The position numbers were made by a program, and so were the translations under genes. A stretch of 64,000 bases of DNA from Bin87 sp965243255 (lineage in GTDB: Bacteria; Chloroflexota; Dehalococcoidia; Lucifugimonadales; UBA3495), in contig CBDEUH010000004.1 in NCBI GenBank assembly GCA_965243255.1, forward strand, positions 2,852,001 to 2,916,000. The letters are read 5' to 3'. Below are positions 15,575 to 24,057 of this stretch, piece after piece; the first letter of the stretch is position 1; the number at the start of each line of letters is the position of its first letter. The notes beneath the pieces are model-generated. The model was given only the letters and a program-made list of their open reading frames with translations. It was not told the origin of the DNA and made no database searches.

Positions 15575-17293
15575 ATGCAAGTACGAATAATGTCGCCGGC
15601 CGCCGCGCGGGTGGATTTCAAAGTGCCGCCGGCGCCGCGCCTGGACACGCTGGAAGGCAAGACCATTGGCCTGTACGACAACATGACCGGCGGGGCCGGC
15701 GTGGCCGTTGACCGGGTGGCCGAACACATCGCCCGCCGCTACTCCGGCGTGAAGTTCGAGAGCTACGGCGGCGACCGCCGACCGGGCCGTCCGGCGCTGA
15801 GCCGGGGCGTGCATATCGACGAAGCCGAGGCTGCCATCATCGCCAACGAGGTTGACGCCATGGTGGGCGCCGCCGCCCATTGAGGGGGCTGCACGTCGTG
15901 GCTTGCCCACGACATGGTAGCGATGGAGAAGGCCGGCATCCCCGCCGTGGGTATCGCCGCCCGCAGTTTCGCCCGGGCCTGGCAGTCCTGCGTGGACGGC
16001 TGGGGCCAGCCGGGCACGGCCTACGTAACCATCCCCCACGCCTGCACCGGGCAGCAGGCCGACTACATCCACAAGATGGTGGACGAACAGATTGACAACA
16101 TCATCATGGGCTTGACCCGGGTGTCAACGTCGGCGGACCTGTCGGGCATGAGCAACGGTCACAGCGAGACCGACGTGTTCACGGTAACCCTGGACGAATC
16201 GCCCTGGGGCCTGGACGCGGTGAACCGCTTCATGGAGGAACGGGACTGGAGCGACGGGATGCCCGTGGTTCCGCCCACACCGGAGTTGGTGGAGGCGATG
16301 CTGAAAGGCACCCGCCGCGCTCCGCAGGACGTGGTGATGGTGATGGAGCCGGGGTTCGGGCTGGCGACGGTGGAGAAAATCGCCATCAACGCCGTGATGG
16401 CCGGCTGCCGTCCGGAGCACTTCCCCATCCTGCTGGCGGCCATCGAGTGCATCGCCCAGCCGGAGAGCAACCACCGGGACATGCAGGTGTCGGGCCATAC
16501 CGAGGCCCCGCTGATCCTGGTGAACGGGCCGATTGCGGACAAGGCCGGCATCAACTACGGCACGTCGGCCATGGGGCCGGGCGTGGTCAACAAATCCAAC
16601 ACCGCCATCGGGCGCGCGCTGCGGATGTGCCTCATCAACATCGGCTACTGCAAGGCCGGCGCCGGCGACCCCAACTTCATTGGGCTGCCCACCAAGTTCG
16701 GCATGTGCATCGCCGAGAACGAGGAAGTCAGCCCGTGGCAGCCGTACCACGTCGATAAGGGGTTCCGGGCGGACGAAAGCGCGGTTACGGTGGTTACCGT
16801 CACCGGGCCGACGGACGTGCTGGACAACGCCTCCAAGAACCACCTGGACACGCTGAACAACATCGCATCCATGATGTTCTACCGCCACGCCGGCGGCGGC
16901 AGCTGGGTCAAAGGCCGGCAGTCGGCCCAGGTGGGTCACAGCAACCGGCGGGTGGAGTACCAGGGGCCGTACCATCCCATAATGCTCAGCCCGTCCCGAG
17001 CGGTGATTCTGCACAACGCCGGGTTCAGCAAGCGGGACGCGCAGGAATGGCTGCACGAGCGCTGCCAGGCGTCGTTGCAGGACGCCATCCGCGCCGGCGT
17101 GCCGACGGATGAAAACGGCAAATGGCTGGCGCATCCGGAGCTGCAACACCTGGCCGACGACCCGGAGGCGACGATTCCGGCGCTGGAGGATCCCGAACAG
17201 TACCTGCTGTGGGTAACGGGCGGCTCGACGCACTACGCCAACTTCTTCTACGGCACCTACGGCATCGCCACCGTGGGAGTGGAGGACGTGTAG
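15575..17293 (+). CDS. UGSC-family selenoprotein with in-frame UGA (Sec103) fused to a C-terminal domain
   Basis: The frame from ATG 15575 (AGAGG seven bases upstream) meets TGA at 15881-15883 and then continues open to 17293. Reading TGA as selenocysteine gives a 572-aa protein with AAAHUGGCTSW, the redox signature of the UGSC (seleno)protein family (U-G-S/G-C). Residues about 25-190 form this domain, from TLEGKTIGLYDNMTGGAG to IPHACTGQQADYI. The C-terminal 370 residues (DWSDGMPVVPPTPE, KIAINAVMAGCRPEHFP, CIAENEEVSPWQPYHVD) are a recurring domain whose function I cannot name. A perfect hairpin begins 11 bases after the UGA (separate entry). Both halves are in the same frame, and each lacks its own sensible start or stop. 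An MFS transporter follows 52 bp downstream. Confidence 0.85.
15881..15883 (+). other. in-frame UGA predicted to encode selenocysteine
   Basis: Followed by GGGGGCTGC (Gly-Gly-Cys), so that U-G-G-C forms a selenenylsulfide-type motif. The residue before it is His, and the residues after are Cys-Thr-Ser-Trp, as in UGSC proteins. Confidence 0.8.
15895..15913 (+). promoter_or_regulatory. candidate bacterial SECIS hairpin
   Basis: GTCGTGG (15895-15901) pairs perfectly with CCACGAC (15907-15913) around a five-base loop CTTGC. The loop begins 18 bases after the UGA, inside the 16-37 base window known for bacterial SECIS elements; opening the last pair gives a loop that starts with G, as SelB requires. 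It is within the coding frame, immediately after the UGA. Confidence 0.65.
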
Positions 17294-17316
17294 GCGTGCC
17301 TTTCGACTGGGCATCC

Positions 17317-17339
17317 TTCGACAGGCTCAGGGTGAGCGG
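17317..17339 (+). repeat. dispersed TTCGACAGGCTCA-x3-TGAGCGG repeat, copy 2
   Basis: Sits between the selenoprotein gene and the MFS gene. The same core with different central triplets occurs at 12044-12065 and 23891-23913. Confidence 0.55.
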
Positions 17340-17345
17340 AGGGTT

Positions 17346-18545
17346 TTGAGTTCCGACGGGGCGGTGGCCAACAAGGCATGGTTTTACACCGTGCTGATGG
17401 TTGCCGTGTTCGCCACCCAGAACTCGGTGATGATTGTTCCGCCGCTGCTGGTGGAGATCGCAACCGACCTGGAGATTACGGTGGCGGTGGCCGGACAGCT
17501 GGCTACCGTCACCGCAGTCGGTTGGGCGGTATCGCTGCTGACGATAGGGCCGTTGTCGGATTCATTCGGACGCCGGCCGGTGGCGCTGACGGGATTGGTC
17601 GTGCTTGCCGGGTCGGTTTTGGGGTCGGCCTTCGCGCCGAACCTGGCCGTGCTGCTGACGCTGCGGGTGTTGACCGGGCTGGCCGGCGGAACCATCCCGC
17701 CCACGTCGGTGGGAGTGGTGTCGGACGTGATTTCACCGGCGCGACGGGCGCAGGGCGTGAGCGGGATTATCGCCATCAACGGGGTGGCCTTCGCAATCAG
17801 CGCGCCCATGGCGGCGGTGCTGGCCGACTGGCTGGGCTGGCGGTCTGCGTTCCTGGCGGCCGGCGCACTGCTGGCGCTGGCATTGCTGGCCAGCTGGGTG
17901 TGGTATCCCCGGAGCAGCCAGGAGCGAGTCCACGACTGGGCCTTTTTCTCCAGGTACTGGTCGCTGCTGTCGCTGCGGTATTTCCGCGTGGCCGTGCTGG
18001 TGGGGGTCACGCAGCGGACTGCGTTCTGGGGCGTGAACGGCTACCTGGCGGCGTACCTGATACACACCTACGGAGTCAGCGAGGCGTTTGTCGCGCTGCC
18101 GCTGGCGATCTACGGCGCCGGACAGGTGGCGGGCAGCTATGGCGCGGCGTTCATCACCGCCAGCCGGCGGCGAGCCCTGCTGATTGCCGGTACATCCGTG
18201 GGCGGCGGGGTGTGTGCGCTGCTGTGCTTTTCCGTACCCATCGGCAGCTTCTGGGCGACGGTGGCGCTGGCGGTGTTGGGTACGACTCTGCTGAGCGTAA
18301 CGATGCCGGCGTTGTTGTCCATCAGCACGGAGTATTCGGGGGATTCCAAGTCCACCGGCGCCAGCCTGATGGGGTTCAGCAACCAGACCAGCGGCGCGCT
18401 GGGGGCGGGCATCGGCGGCGCGTTGCTGGCGACGACCGGGTACGTTGGTATCGGCTACCTGTTCCTGGGGGTAACCATCGCCGGCGCGCTGCTGGCAGGG
18501 CTGTTTGGGCGCCAGTTCGGCGAGCAGGCCGGGAAGGTAGGGTGA
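17346..18545 (+). CDS. MFS transporter
   Basis: 399 aa, twelve predicted membrane helices. The MFS loop motif is GPLSDSFGRRPVAL near residues 65-78, and the helix-4 arginine motif appears in LRVLTGLAGGTIPPTSVGVVSD. The start is TTG at 17346, with GGAGGG four bases upstream; no ATG fits the first helix as well. It resembles drug/metabolite exporters of the DHA1 type, but the substrate is unknown. It follows the selenoprotein gene on the same strand by 52 bp and is convergent with the crotonase gene, 6 bp apart. Confidence 0.87.
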   Translation: MSSDGAVANKAWFYTVLMVAVFATQNSVMIVPPLLVEIATDLEITVAVAGQLATVTAVGWAVSLLTIGPLSDSFGRRPVALTGLVVLAGSVLGSAFAPNLAVLLTLRVLTGLAGGTIPPTSVGVVSDVISPARRAQGVSGIIAINGVAFAISAPMAAVLADWLGWRSAFLAAGALLALALLASWVWYPRSSQERVHDWAFFSRYWSLLSLRYFRVAVLVGVTQRTAFWGVNGYLAAYLIHTYGVSEAFVALPLAIYGAGQVAGSYGAAFITASRRRALLIAGTSVGGGVCALLCFSVPIGSFWATVALAVLGTTLLSVTMPALLSISTEYSGDSKSTGASLMGFSNQTSGALGAGIGGALLATTGYVGIGYLFLGVTIAGALLAGLFGRQFGEQAGKVG

Positions 18546-18551
18546 TGGGGG

Positions 18552-19355
18552 CTAGGGGGAGGCCGAAGGGTATTGGGGGCGGCGGCGTTCTTTCAGGGCG
18601 GCCAGGCCCTCTTTTACGTCGTCGCCGAAGAAGCCCAGGGCTTCGGCCAGGAGGGAGTAGTCGAAGGAGGTGTGGCCGGCCTGGCGCAGCCACTGGTTCA
18701 GGGCGCGCTTGGTGAAGCGGATGGCCGGCTGGGGCCCGTCGGCCAGCCGGCGAGCGATGCGCATCGCCGTTTCCATCAGCTCGTCCCGGGGGACGGCCAT
18801 GCTGACCAGGCCGATGCGCTCGGCCTCCTTGCCGTCCAGGAAGTCGCAGGTGAGCAGGTAGTACTTGGCCTTGGCCATGCCGCAGAGCAGGGGCCAGATG
18901 ATGGCGGCGTGGTCGCCGGCGGCGACACCCAGGCGGATATGTCCGTCGGTGATGCGGGCGTCCTCGGCGGCGATGGAGATGTCGGCCATCAGGGCCACGG
19001 CCAGGCCGGCGCCCACGGCCACGCCGTTGATGGCGGAAATCACCGGCTTGTCCAGGTTCAGGATGTTATAGACGATGTCGCCGGCCTCCTGGGTATTCTG
19101 GGCGACGATGGCCGGGTTGTCGATGGCCTGCTCAATCATCTCGAAGTCGCCGCCGGCGGAGAAAGCATCGCCGGCGCCGGTTACCACGGCGACCCGCACC
19201 TCGGGGTCGGCGGCGATGTCCAGCCAGACGCGGCTGAGTTCGTTGTGCAGCCGGAAGTTGGTGGAGTTCAGGGTCTCCGGCCGGTTCATCGTCAGGGTGA
19301 TGATGCCGTCGGATTTTTCGATGAGCAGGTGCTGGTATGAGGAGTAGTCGGTCAT
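18552..19355 (-). CDS. enoyl-CoA hydratase/isomerase (crotonase) family protein
   Basis: 267 aa with the crotonase fold. Oxyanion-hole segments are GDAFSAGGDFEM and the NGVAVGAGLAVALMADI block, which bind the CoA thioester. In enoyl-CoA hydratase two glutamates are catalytic; here the first falls in DGHIRLG (Glu to His) and the second in AKYYLLT (Glu to Tyr) by my alignment. A classical hydration reaction is therefore unlikely, and another crotonase chemistry (isomerase, hydrolase, decarboxylase) should be considered. GGAG precedes the ATG. It is the third gene of a minus-strand run SDR, CoA-transferase, crotonase, so all three may act on the same CoA ester. Confidence 0.87.
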   Translation of the reverse strand: MTDYSSYQHLLIEKSDGIITLTMNRPETLNSTNFRLHNELSRVWLDIAADPEVRVAVVTGAGDAFSAGGDFEMIEQAIDNPAIVAQNTQEAGDIVYNILNLDKPVISAINGVAVGAGLAVALMADISIAAEDARITDGHIRLGVAAGDHAAIIWPLLCGMAKAKYYLLTCDFLDGKEAERIGLVSMAVPRDELMETAMRIARRLADGPQPAIRFTKRALNQWLRQAGHTSFDYSLLAEALGFFGDDVKEGLAALKERRRPQYPSASP

Positions 19356-19376
19356 ATTGGCTCCAGGGGATGAGTC

Positions 19377-20579
19377 TTACCAGACGATTTGGGCGGTTTG
19401 CAGCCTGGTGAGTTCGGCTTCGTCCATGCCGAGCAGGCCGCAGAAGACCTCACGGTTGTGCTCGCCCAAATCGGGAGTCCAGCGCAGCGGGTCCGTGGGC
19501 GTCTCGGAGAAGCGCCAGGGCGGAGCGACGACGCGCTGTTCGCCCTTGGTCGGGTGCGTGGTCTGCGGGAAGACGTCGCGCTGGGCCAGGTGGGGGTCGG
19601 CCATCAGCTGGTCGGCGGACAGGGACGGGAAGGCGGCGATGCCGGCGGCTTGCAGGAGGGCGGTCAGCTCTTCGGCGGTGCGGGTCGCCGTCCATCGGTA
19701 CAGCTGATGCTCCAAGGTGTCCTGGTTCTGCCAGCGCAGGAAGGCGTCGCCGTATTCGTCGGCGTCAGCCCAGGTTGGGTTGCCCATGGCATCTTTCAGG
19801 GCGAGCCACTGGGCATCGTCGGCGACGGCGATGGTTACCCACTGGTCATCGCCCTGGCAGGGAAACACGCCGTGGGGAGCCATGGCGTCGTCGCGGTTGC
19901 CCAGGCGTGGGGCGTCGCGTCCGTTCATGGCGGTGTCCATCAGGGCGTGGCCCATGAAGGCGGTGGCGATGTCGCGGACGGCCACGTCGGCGCGCTGTCC
20001 TGTCTGGTGGTTGCGATGGGCGCACAGGGCGGCGACGGCAGACCAGGCCGCCATCATGCCGCCGGTGTGGTCCATGGCGTGGCGCAGTTCCACGGGTGGG
20101 CCGTCGGGGTAGCCGGTGAGGTAGCCCAGGCCGCCCAGCGCGGCGAACATCGGCGCATAGCCGGCGTAGCGGGCCTCGGGGCCGGTCTGCCCGTTGGAGG
20201 ACAGGGACACCATGATGACGTCAGGCTTGATTTCCCGCAGCTGCGGGTAGCCCAGCCCCAGACGGTCCATCACGCCCGGCCGGAAGTTTTCCAGCACCAC
20301 GTCGGAGATGCGCACCAGATCGTAGGCCAGCTCCAGGGCGCGGGGTTCCTTGAGGTTCAGGGTTACCGAGCGCTTGCTGGCGTTGACCTGCTCAAAGGAC
20401 GACGGCGGCTTGCCGTACATGGCGTGGGGGCGTCGGGTGATGTCCAGCCGCGCCGCCGACTCCACCTTGATGACGTCGGCGCCCAGGGACGCCAGGATCA
20501 TGCCGGCGAAGGGGCCGGCGGCGTGGACGGAAAAGTCGGCGACGCGGACGCCGGCCAATGGAACTGTTGGGTTGGTCAT
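19377..20579 (-). CDS. CaiB/BaiF-family CoA-transferase (family III)
   Basis: 400 aa. Family III CoA-transferases move CoA between organic acids through an aspartyl-CoA anhydride. The N-terminus VRVADFSVHAAGPFAGMILASLGADVIKVES is diagnostic, followed by NLKEPRALELAYDLVRISDVVLENFRPGVMDRLGLGY. The candidate catalytic Asp is in GQRADVAVRD. The acid substrate is unknown. The stop is 21 bp before the crotonase start, consistent with one operon. Confidence 0.9.
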   Translation of the reverse strand: MTNPTVPLAGVRVADFSVHAAGPFAGMILASLGADVIKVESAARLDITRRPHAMYGKPPSSFEQVNASKRSVTLNLKEPRALELAYDLVRISDVVLENFRPGVMDRLGLGYPQLREIKPDVIMVSLSSNGQTGPEARYAGYAPMFAALGGLGYLTGYPDGPPVELRHAMDHTGGMMAAWSAVAALCAHRNHQTGQRADVAVRDIATAFMGHALMDTAMNGRDAPRLGNRDDAMAPHGVFPCQGDDQWVTIAVADDAQWLALKDAMGNPTWADADEYGDAFLRWQNQDTLEHQLYRWTATRTAEELTALLQAAGIAAFPSLSADQLMADPHLAQRDVFPQTTHPTKGEQRVVAPPWRFSETPTDPLRWTPDLGEHNREVFCGLLGMDEAELTRLQTAQIVW

Positions 20580-20604
20580 AGCGTCATTTCCGTTCGGTTT
20601 CTGG

Positions 20605-20624
20605 ATTCCCGCATAGGCGGGAAT
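20605..20624. repeat. hairpin repeat ATTCCCGC/GCGGGAAT
   Basis: Perfect 8-bp stem with a four-base loop, of the widespread GGATTCCCGC-type intergenic repeat. A diverged relative with a 7-bp stem lies at 47369-47386. Confidence 0.5.
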
Positions 20625-20645
20625 GACGACTTTGTGCGACAGGCC

Positions 20646-21464
20646 CTAGTAGTACACGGCGGTGCCGGTGCCGCCGCCGGCCGCGATGAGCTCGCCGGTG
20701 ATAGCCCAGGCCTTGTCGGAGGCCAGGAAGGCGGTCAGGAAGCCGATTTCCGAGGCGTCCACCATGCGGCAGATGTGATTGCCCCGACCCGACCCGGGCG
20801 CAAAGTCCTGGGCCTCGGCTTCCTCCGGAGACACGCCCAGCTGCTCGGCGCGGGCGGCCAGCAGGCTGGGCGTGCGCTCGGTGCGGGTGGTGCCGGGATG
20901 GATGCAGTTCACGGTGATGCCAAACTGGCCCAGCTGCGCGGCCAGGGTCTTGGTCATGTGCACCAGGGAGGTGTTGCGCGCGCCGCCGCTGAGGTTGCCG
21001 GCGTTGCGGGCGTTGAGTCCGCTGATGTTGATGATGCGGCCGTAGCCCTGGGCCTTGAGCAGCGGGATAGCGGCGCGGGAGCAGCGCAACGCGCCCACGA
21101 ACTTCACGTCGAAGTCGCCGATCAGCTCTTCGTCAATCAGGTCTTCGATGGGGCCGGTGGCCGAGGGTGAGCCGCCGGGCAGGGACGCGCTGTTGACCAG
21201 GATGTGCAGGCCGCCCAGGGTGTCGGCGGCGGAGTTGATGACCCGGTCCACGGACGCCCGGTCGGTGGCGTCGAAGGACATGGGGATGGCGCGGCGGCCG
21301 GTGGTCTCGGCGATTTCGGCGGCGGTCGCTTCCAGGTCGGGCATGGAGCGGGAGCCGACGACCACGTCAGCGCCCTCGCGGGCCAGTTCCAGGGCGATGG
21401 CCTTGCCGATGCCCCGGCTGGCGCCGCCAACGAATGCGAGTTTGCCTTCCAGTCCGAAGTCCAT
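20646..21464 (-). CDS. SDR-family protein without the Tyr-x3-Lys catalytic pair
   Basis: 272 aa. The start at 21464 follows GGAGG by eight bases; an upstream in-frame start would add a non-homologous leader. The Rossmann motif GGASRGIG is at residues 13-20, NNAG is replaced by VNSAS (90-94), and Ser148 is present in ISGLNA. Where classical SDRs have Tyr-x3-Lys before the helix VHMTKTLA, this protein has Gly160 and Asn164 (GGARNTSLVHMTK). The nucleotide site is intact but the standard proton relay is missing, so it either uses different chemistry or is non-catalytic. A subgroup of SDRs shares this GGxRN-x-x-VVH pattern. It heads the CoA-transferase/crotonase run. Confidence 0.85.
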   Translation of the reverse strand: MDFGLEGKLAFVGGASRGIGKAIALELAREGADVVVGSRSMPDLEATAAEIAETTGRRAIPMSFDATDRASVDRVINSAADTLGGLHILVNSASLPGGSPSATGPIEDLIDEELIGDFDVKFVGALRCSRAAIPLLKAQGYGRIINISGLNARNAGNLSGGARNTSLVHMTKTLAAQLGQFGITVNCIHPGTTRTERTPSLLAARAEQLGVSPEEAEAQDFAPGSGRGNHICRMVDASEIGFLTAFLASDKAWAITGELIAAGGGTGTAVYY

Positions 21465-21582
21465 AGGGGTTGCCTCCATTTGTAAGTTTGCATTGCGCGC
21501 TGCGAAACACGCAGGAATGTGGGGATTATACATCCCCTTTGGTTTTGCCGGCGTCGGGGCGGGCCCGATTGCACCGGGTCAG

Positions 21583-21612
21583 TTGACACATTAGCGTCAT
21601 GGGCATTACTGT
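21583..21612 (+). promoter_or_regulatory. candidate sigma70-type promoter for the RelBE-like module
   Basis: TTGACA at 21583-21588 is a perfect -35; TACTGT at 21607-21612, 18 bases on, keeps the first, second and last bases of TATAAT. The antitoxin ATG follows at 21670, with GAGGAGGAAGG as RBS. Confidence 0.35.
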
Positions 21613-21669
21613 GGTTTCATGTAATGTCAATAGAATCGTTTGAATGCGATACGTTGAGGAGGAAGGCGG

Positions 21670-21894
21670 ATGACCACCCAGATTACAGCGCGGCTGCCCA
21701 ATGAGTTGGCGGCGGGTCTGGATGCGGCGGCGGCGGCGCTCAAAAGGAGCCGTGCGGAGATAGTTCGCCAGGCGGTGGAAAACTACCTGGAAGATTTCGA
21801 CGACCTTTCCGTGGCGGTGGAACGATTGCGCGATCCGTCAGACCCGGTTCTGGACTGGAACGAGGTCCGTCGTGAACTACTCGGTTCGGATTAA
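21670..21894 (+). CDS. ribbon-helix-helix antitoxin (RelB/CopG-like)
   Basis: 74 aa. A typical RHH DNA-binding N-terminus: strand TTQITARLPNELAAGLDAAA and helix KRSRAEIVRQAVENYLED. The C-terminal half (RLRDPSDPVLDWNEVRRELLG) is the toxin-binding tail. A strong RBS, GAGGAGG, lies upstream. The stop overlaps the toxin start by 23 bases, a common arrangement for tight co-translation; the pair probably represses its own promoter. Confidence 0.9.
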   Translation: MTTQITARLPNELAAGLDAAAAALKRSRAEIVRQAVENYLEDFDDLSVAVERLRDPSDPVLDWNEVRRELLGSD

Positions 21895-22126
21895 GGACAG
21901 CGCGGCCAAGGAACTGGCGCGCTTGCCCAGGGACGCCAGGGAGCGCCTGGTTGACGCCATTGACACCCTGGCGGAAACCCCGCTCGCCGGCAGCGTGCTG
22001 AAAGGACAACTGCTGGGGTTGCGGCGCCTGCGCGTTGGCAACTACCGGATTGTGTACGAAGTGCAGGAAAACGAACTGGTGGTGCTGGTGATACGGGTGG
22101 CCCATCGGCGGGAGGCGTATCGGTGA
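21872..22126 (+). CDS. RelE/ParE-family toxin
   Basis: 84 aa starting at GTG 21872 inside the antitoxin gene. The family fold is clear: YSVRIKDSAAKELARLPRDARERLVDAI, then LKGQLLGLRRLRVGNYRIVYEVQENELVVLVIRVAHRREAYR. The Arg/Tyr cluster in RVGNYRIVYEV and the final HRREAYR match RelE-type mRNA interferases that cleave ribosome-bound mRNA. It is functional in appearance, with no truncation. Confidence 0.92.
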   Translation: MNYSVRIKDSAAKELARLPRDARERLVDAIDTLAETPLAGSVLKGQLLGLRRLRVGNYRIVYEVQENELVVLVIRVAHRREAYR

Positions 22127-22142
22127 GGTCGGGAATGGCGCG

Positions 22143-23684
22143 CTAGGGGGTATTGGAAGCGCCGGCCGGCGGCGCGGTTTGGGGGTTACGGCGGGGTGGA
22201 GGTGGCGCGTCTTGCAGGCTGGACAAATCCAGGGGCGGCAGGTCAACCTGCAGGAATCCCTGCACGCTGTTGGCCAGCTCGTTGTAGCGGTCGAACCAGG
22301 CGCCAATCTGGTGCTGCCAGGCGTCCAGGCCGCCGCTGGCGTGGAGCTCAAACGCGGCCTCCCGTCCGTCCAGGCCCGACGCCACCTGATCCCAGGCCAG
22401 CTGCAGCAGGGCGGCCCGTTGCAGCCCGGTGTACCCGCCGCCGCCGAAGGCGTCCTCCAGCTCGGCGGCCATGTCAGCGTCGGCAAAGTCGGTGTCGGCC
22501 GGCGCGTTGAGCAGCGATGAGCCGGGCAGGCCGCGCAGGATTTCGGTCATCCGCTGGCGAACCCTCAGGGTGTTGACCCCCGCGGAGGCGACGTGCAGCT
22601 GGTTGGGCAAGGCATATCCGCTGGCCGCCGTCTCGGGTTCCAGTTCCGCCGCCGCCATGCAGGTGCGGGAAATCTGGACGTTGACGGTCATCTCGAGCAG
22701 CTGCTGAGTGGTCACGGGGTTGCTCTTGAGTCCCATGACTTCGGCCAGGGCCAGCCCTAGCGCCAGGCTCAGTTCGGCCTTGGCGAGCCACCCGTAGCTG
22801 TGATGCCAGAGCATCCAGCAGACCAGCGATTGCTGGCGGTTCCGGTTGGCGGGTTCGCCGGTAAAGACGTGGTGTCGGGGGACGAAAACGTCCTCCATCC
22901 AGACCATGGAGTCCAGTTCGTCGAAGCGGCTGCTCAGCGGCGACAGGAAGGGATTGGCGTGCCGGACGGCAGAGCGGCGGGACACCACCCGCAGGCCTTT
23001 GGCGTTGACGGGCACGATGAACCACAGGTGCCGGCCACTGCCCGGCGGCAGCTCGTCCCGGCTGCTGATCAGCAAGTCTTCGGCGAAGGGAGTGCTGGTG
23101 TGCATCTGAATCTTGCCGCTAACGACGATGCCGTCGGCGTTTTCGCTGACCAAACGGAGGGCGGCGCGCTGGCTCTCGTCGGGTCGCAGGCGGGTTCCAA
23201 TCAGCGGGCCGCCGCCGGCGTAGGTCAGGAACCGGCCGCTGTCGGCCAGCGCAGCCCGGTACTCTTCGGCGGCCTGGATTTCCTCGGACGAGTGGTTGAT
23301 GCGCGTCAGGGCGTTGAGCGCTCCCAGCGCAATCAACCCGCCGTAGGTGGGCGTATGGGTCATGTTGCCGCCGGTGAGGAAGTGCACTGCGCTGATGGCC
23401 TTGCCCAGTCGCCGCAAATCGTCGGAGGTTTCGGGAGGAGTGAAGGCCAGCGGGCGGCGCGGACCGTTCGACCCCGTATCGGGGTACGGGGTGACGTTGT
23501 TGGCCGGCGTGAGGAGAGTGTCCTGCCAGTCGGGATCGAAGTGGCGGTCGTACCAGGCCACGTACTCATCGACCATGCCCGCCGTCGCCGGGTGGGTGGT
23601 GACGTCGCTAACGGGGCCTTCGCCCAACACCCAAACGTCTCTGCCGTCGCGCAGACTCTCCCTGTACTCAGCGCCTGTCCTCAT
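22143..23684 (-). CDS. 4-hydroxyphenylacetate 3-monooxygenase-type oxygenase (HpaB family)
   Basis: 513 aa. The family hydroxylates phenols (or pyrrole-2-carboxylate and similar rings) with FADH2 supplied by a separate reductase. The N-terminus MRTGAEYRESLRDGRDVWV is the canonical HpaB opening, which decides the ATG at 23684 over TTG at 23720. Also seen are a PPETSDDLRRLGKAI helix, SENADGIVVSGKIQMHTSTPFA and the VWMEDVFVPRHHVF block. The C-terminus is Pro-rich and probably disordered. No HpaC-type reductase is nearby, so the reductase must come from elsewhere. Confidence 0.88.
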   Translation of the reverse strand: MRTGAEYRESLRDGRDVWVLGEGPVSDVTTHPATAGMVDEYVAWYDRHFDPDWQDTLLTPANNVTPYPDTGSNGPRRPLAFTPPETSDDLRRLGKAISAVHFLTGGNMTHTPTYGGLIALGALNALTRINHSSEEIQAAEEYRAALADSGRFLTYAGGGPLIGTRLRPDESQRAALRLVSENADGIVVSGKIQMHTSTPFAEDLLISSRDELPPGSGRHLWFIVPVNAKGLRVVSRRSAVRHANPFLSPLSSRFDELDSMVWMEDVFVPRHHVFTGEPANRNRQQSLVCWMLWHHSYGWLAKAELSLALGLALAEVMGLKSNPVTTQQLLEMTVNVQISRTCMAAAELEPETAASGYALPNQLHVASAGVNTLRVRQRMTEILRGLPGSSLLNAPADTDFADADMAAELEDAFGGGGYTGLQRAALLQLAWDQVASGLDGREAAFELHASGGLDAWQHQIGAWFDRYNELANSVQGFLQVDLPPLDLSSLQDAPPPPRRNPQTAPPAGASNTP

Positions 23685-23734
23685 GCCGTACCGTTCCAAT
23701 GCGTGGGGGTTGGGGGGCAATGGTACATTGTGAT

Positions 23735-24005
23735 AACGGGGATTTTTGCGAGAACCCTTTCATTTCCTCTGAATTCCTCCCATTTGAGTAGGGGCCGGTG
23801 GCAGATTTGGTGGGTAAATGGGGGTAAATAAGAGGCGATACGGGCGGTCGGGGGGGCCAATTGAGAGGGTTTGAGAGAGGAGTTTTGCGGTTCGCCCGGC
23901 TCACCATGAGCGGGTTGGTTCGGTAGTTTGGTTGGCGGGTTGGATAGTTAACATGGTACGGATAGGCATAGGGTTGGAGCAAGTGGAAAGTGTCAGCAAG
24001 TTGTC
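23735..24005. repeat. degenerate dispersed element, copy B
   Basis: The 370-bp gap between the HpaB gene and the methyltransferase remnant holds no intact gene. It resembles 13760-14045 over most of its length, including the GTACCATG and GACACTTTCC-type blocks (minus strand) and a GGAGGAA/AGAGG block. Unlike copy A it is not followed by a recognisable HTH coding part. Confidence 0.4.
23891..23913 (+). repeat. dispersed TTCGCCCGGCTCA-x3-TGAGCGG repeat, copy 3
   Basis: Third copy of the short palindromic element; the core GGCTCACCATGAGC can fold on itself. It lies inside the degenerate element. Confidence 0.5.
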
Positions 24006-24057
24006 GTCCGCTGGGGGCGGATGGGGTGGTATAGTGCGTGACCGAGGGTGAGACGAG

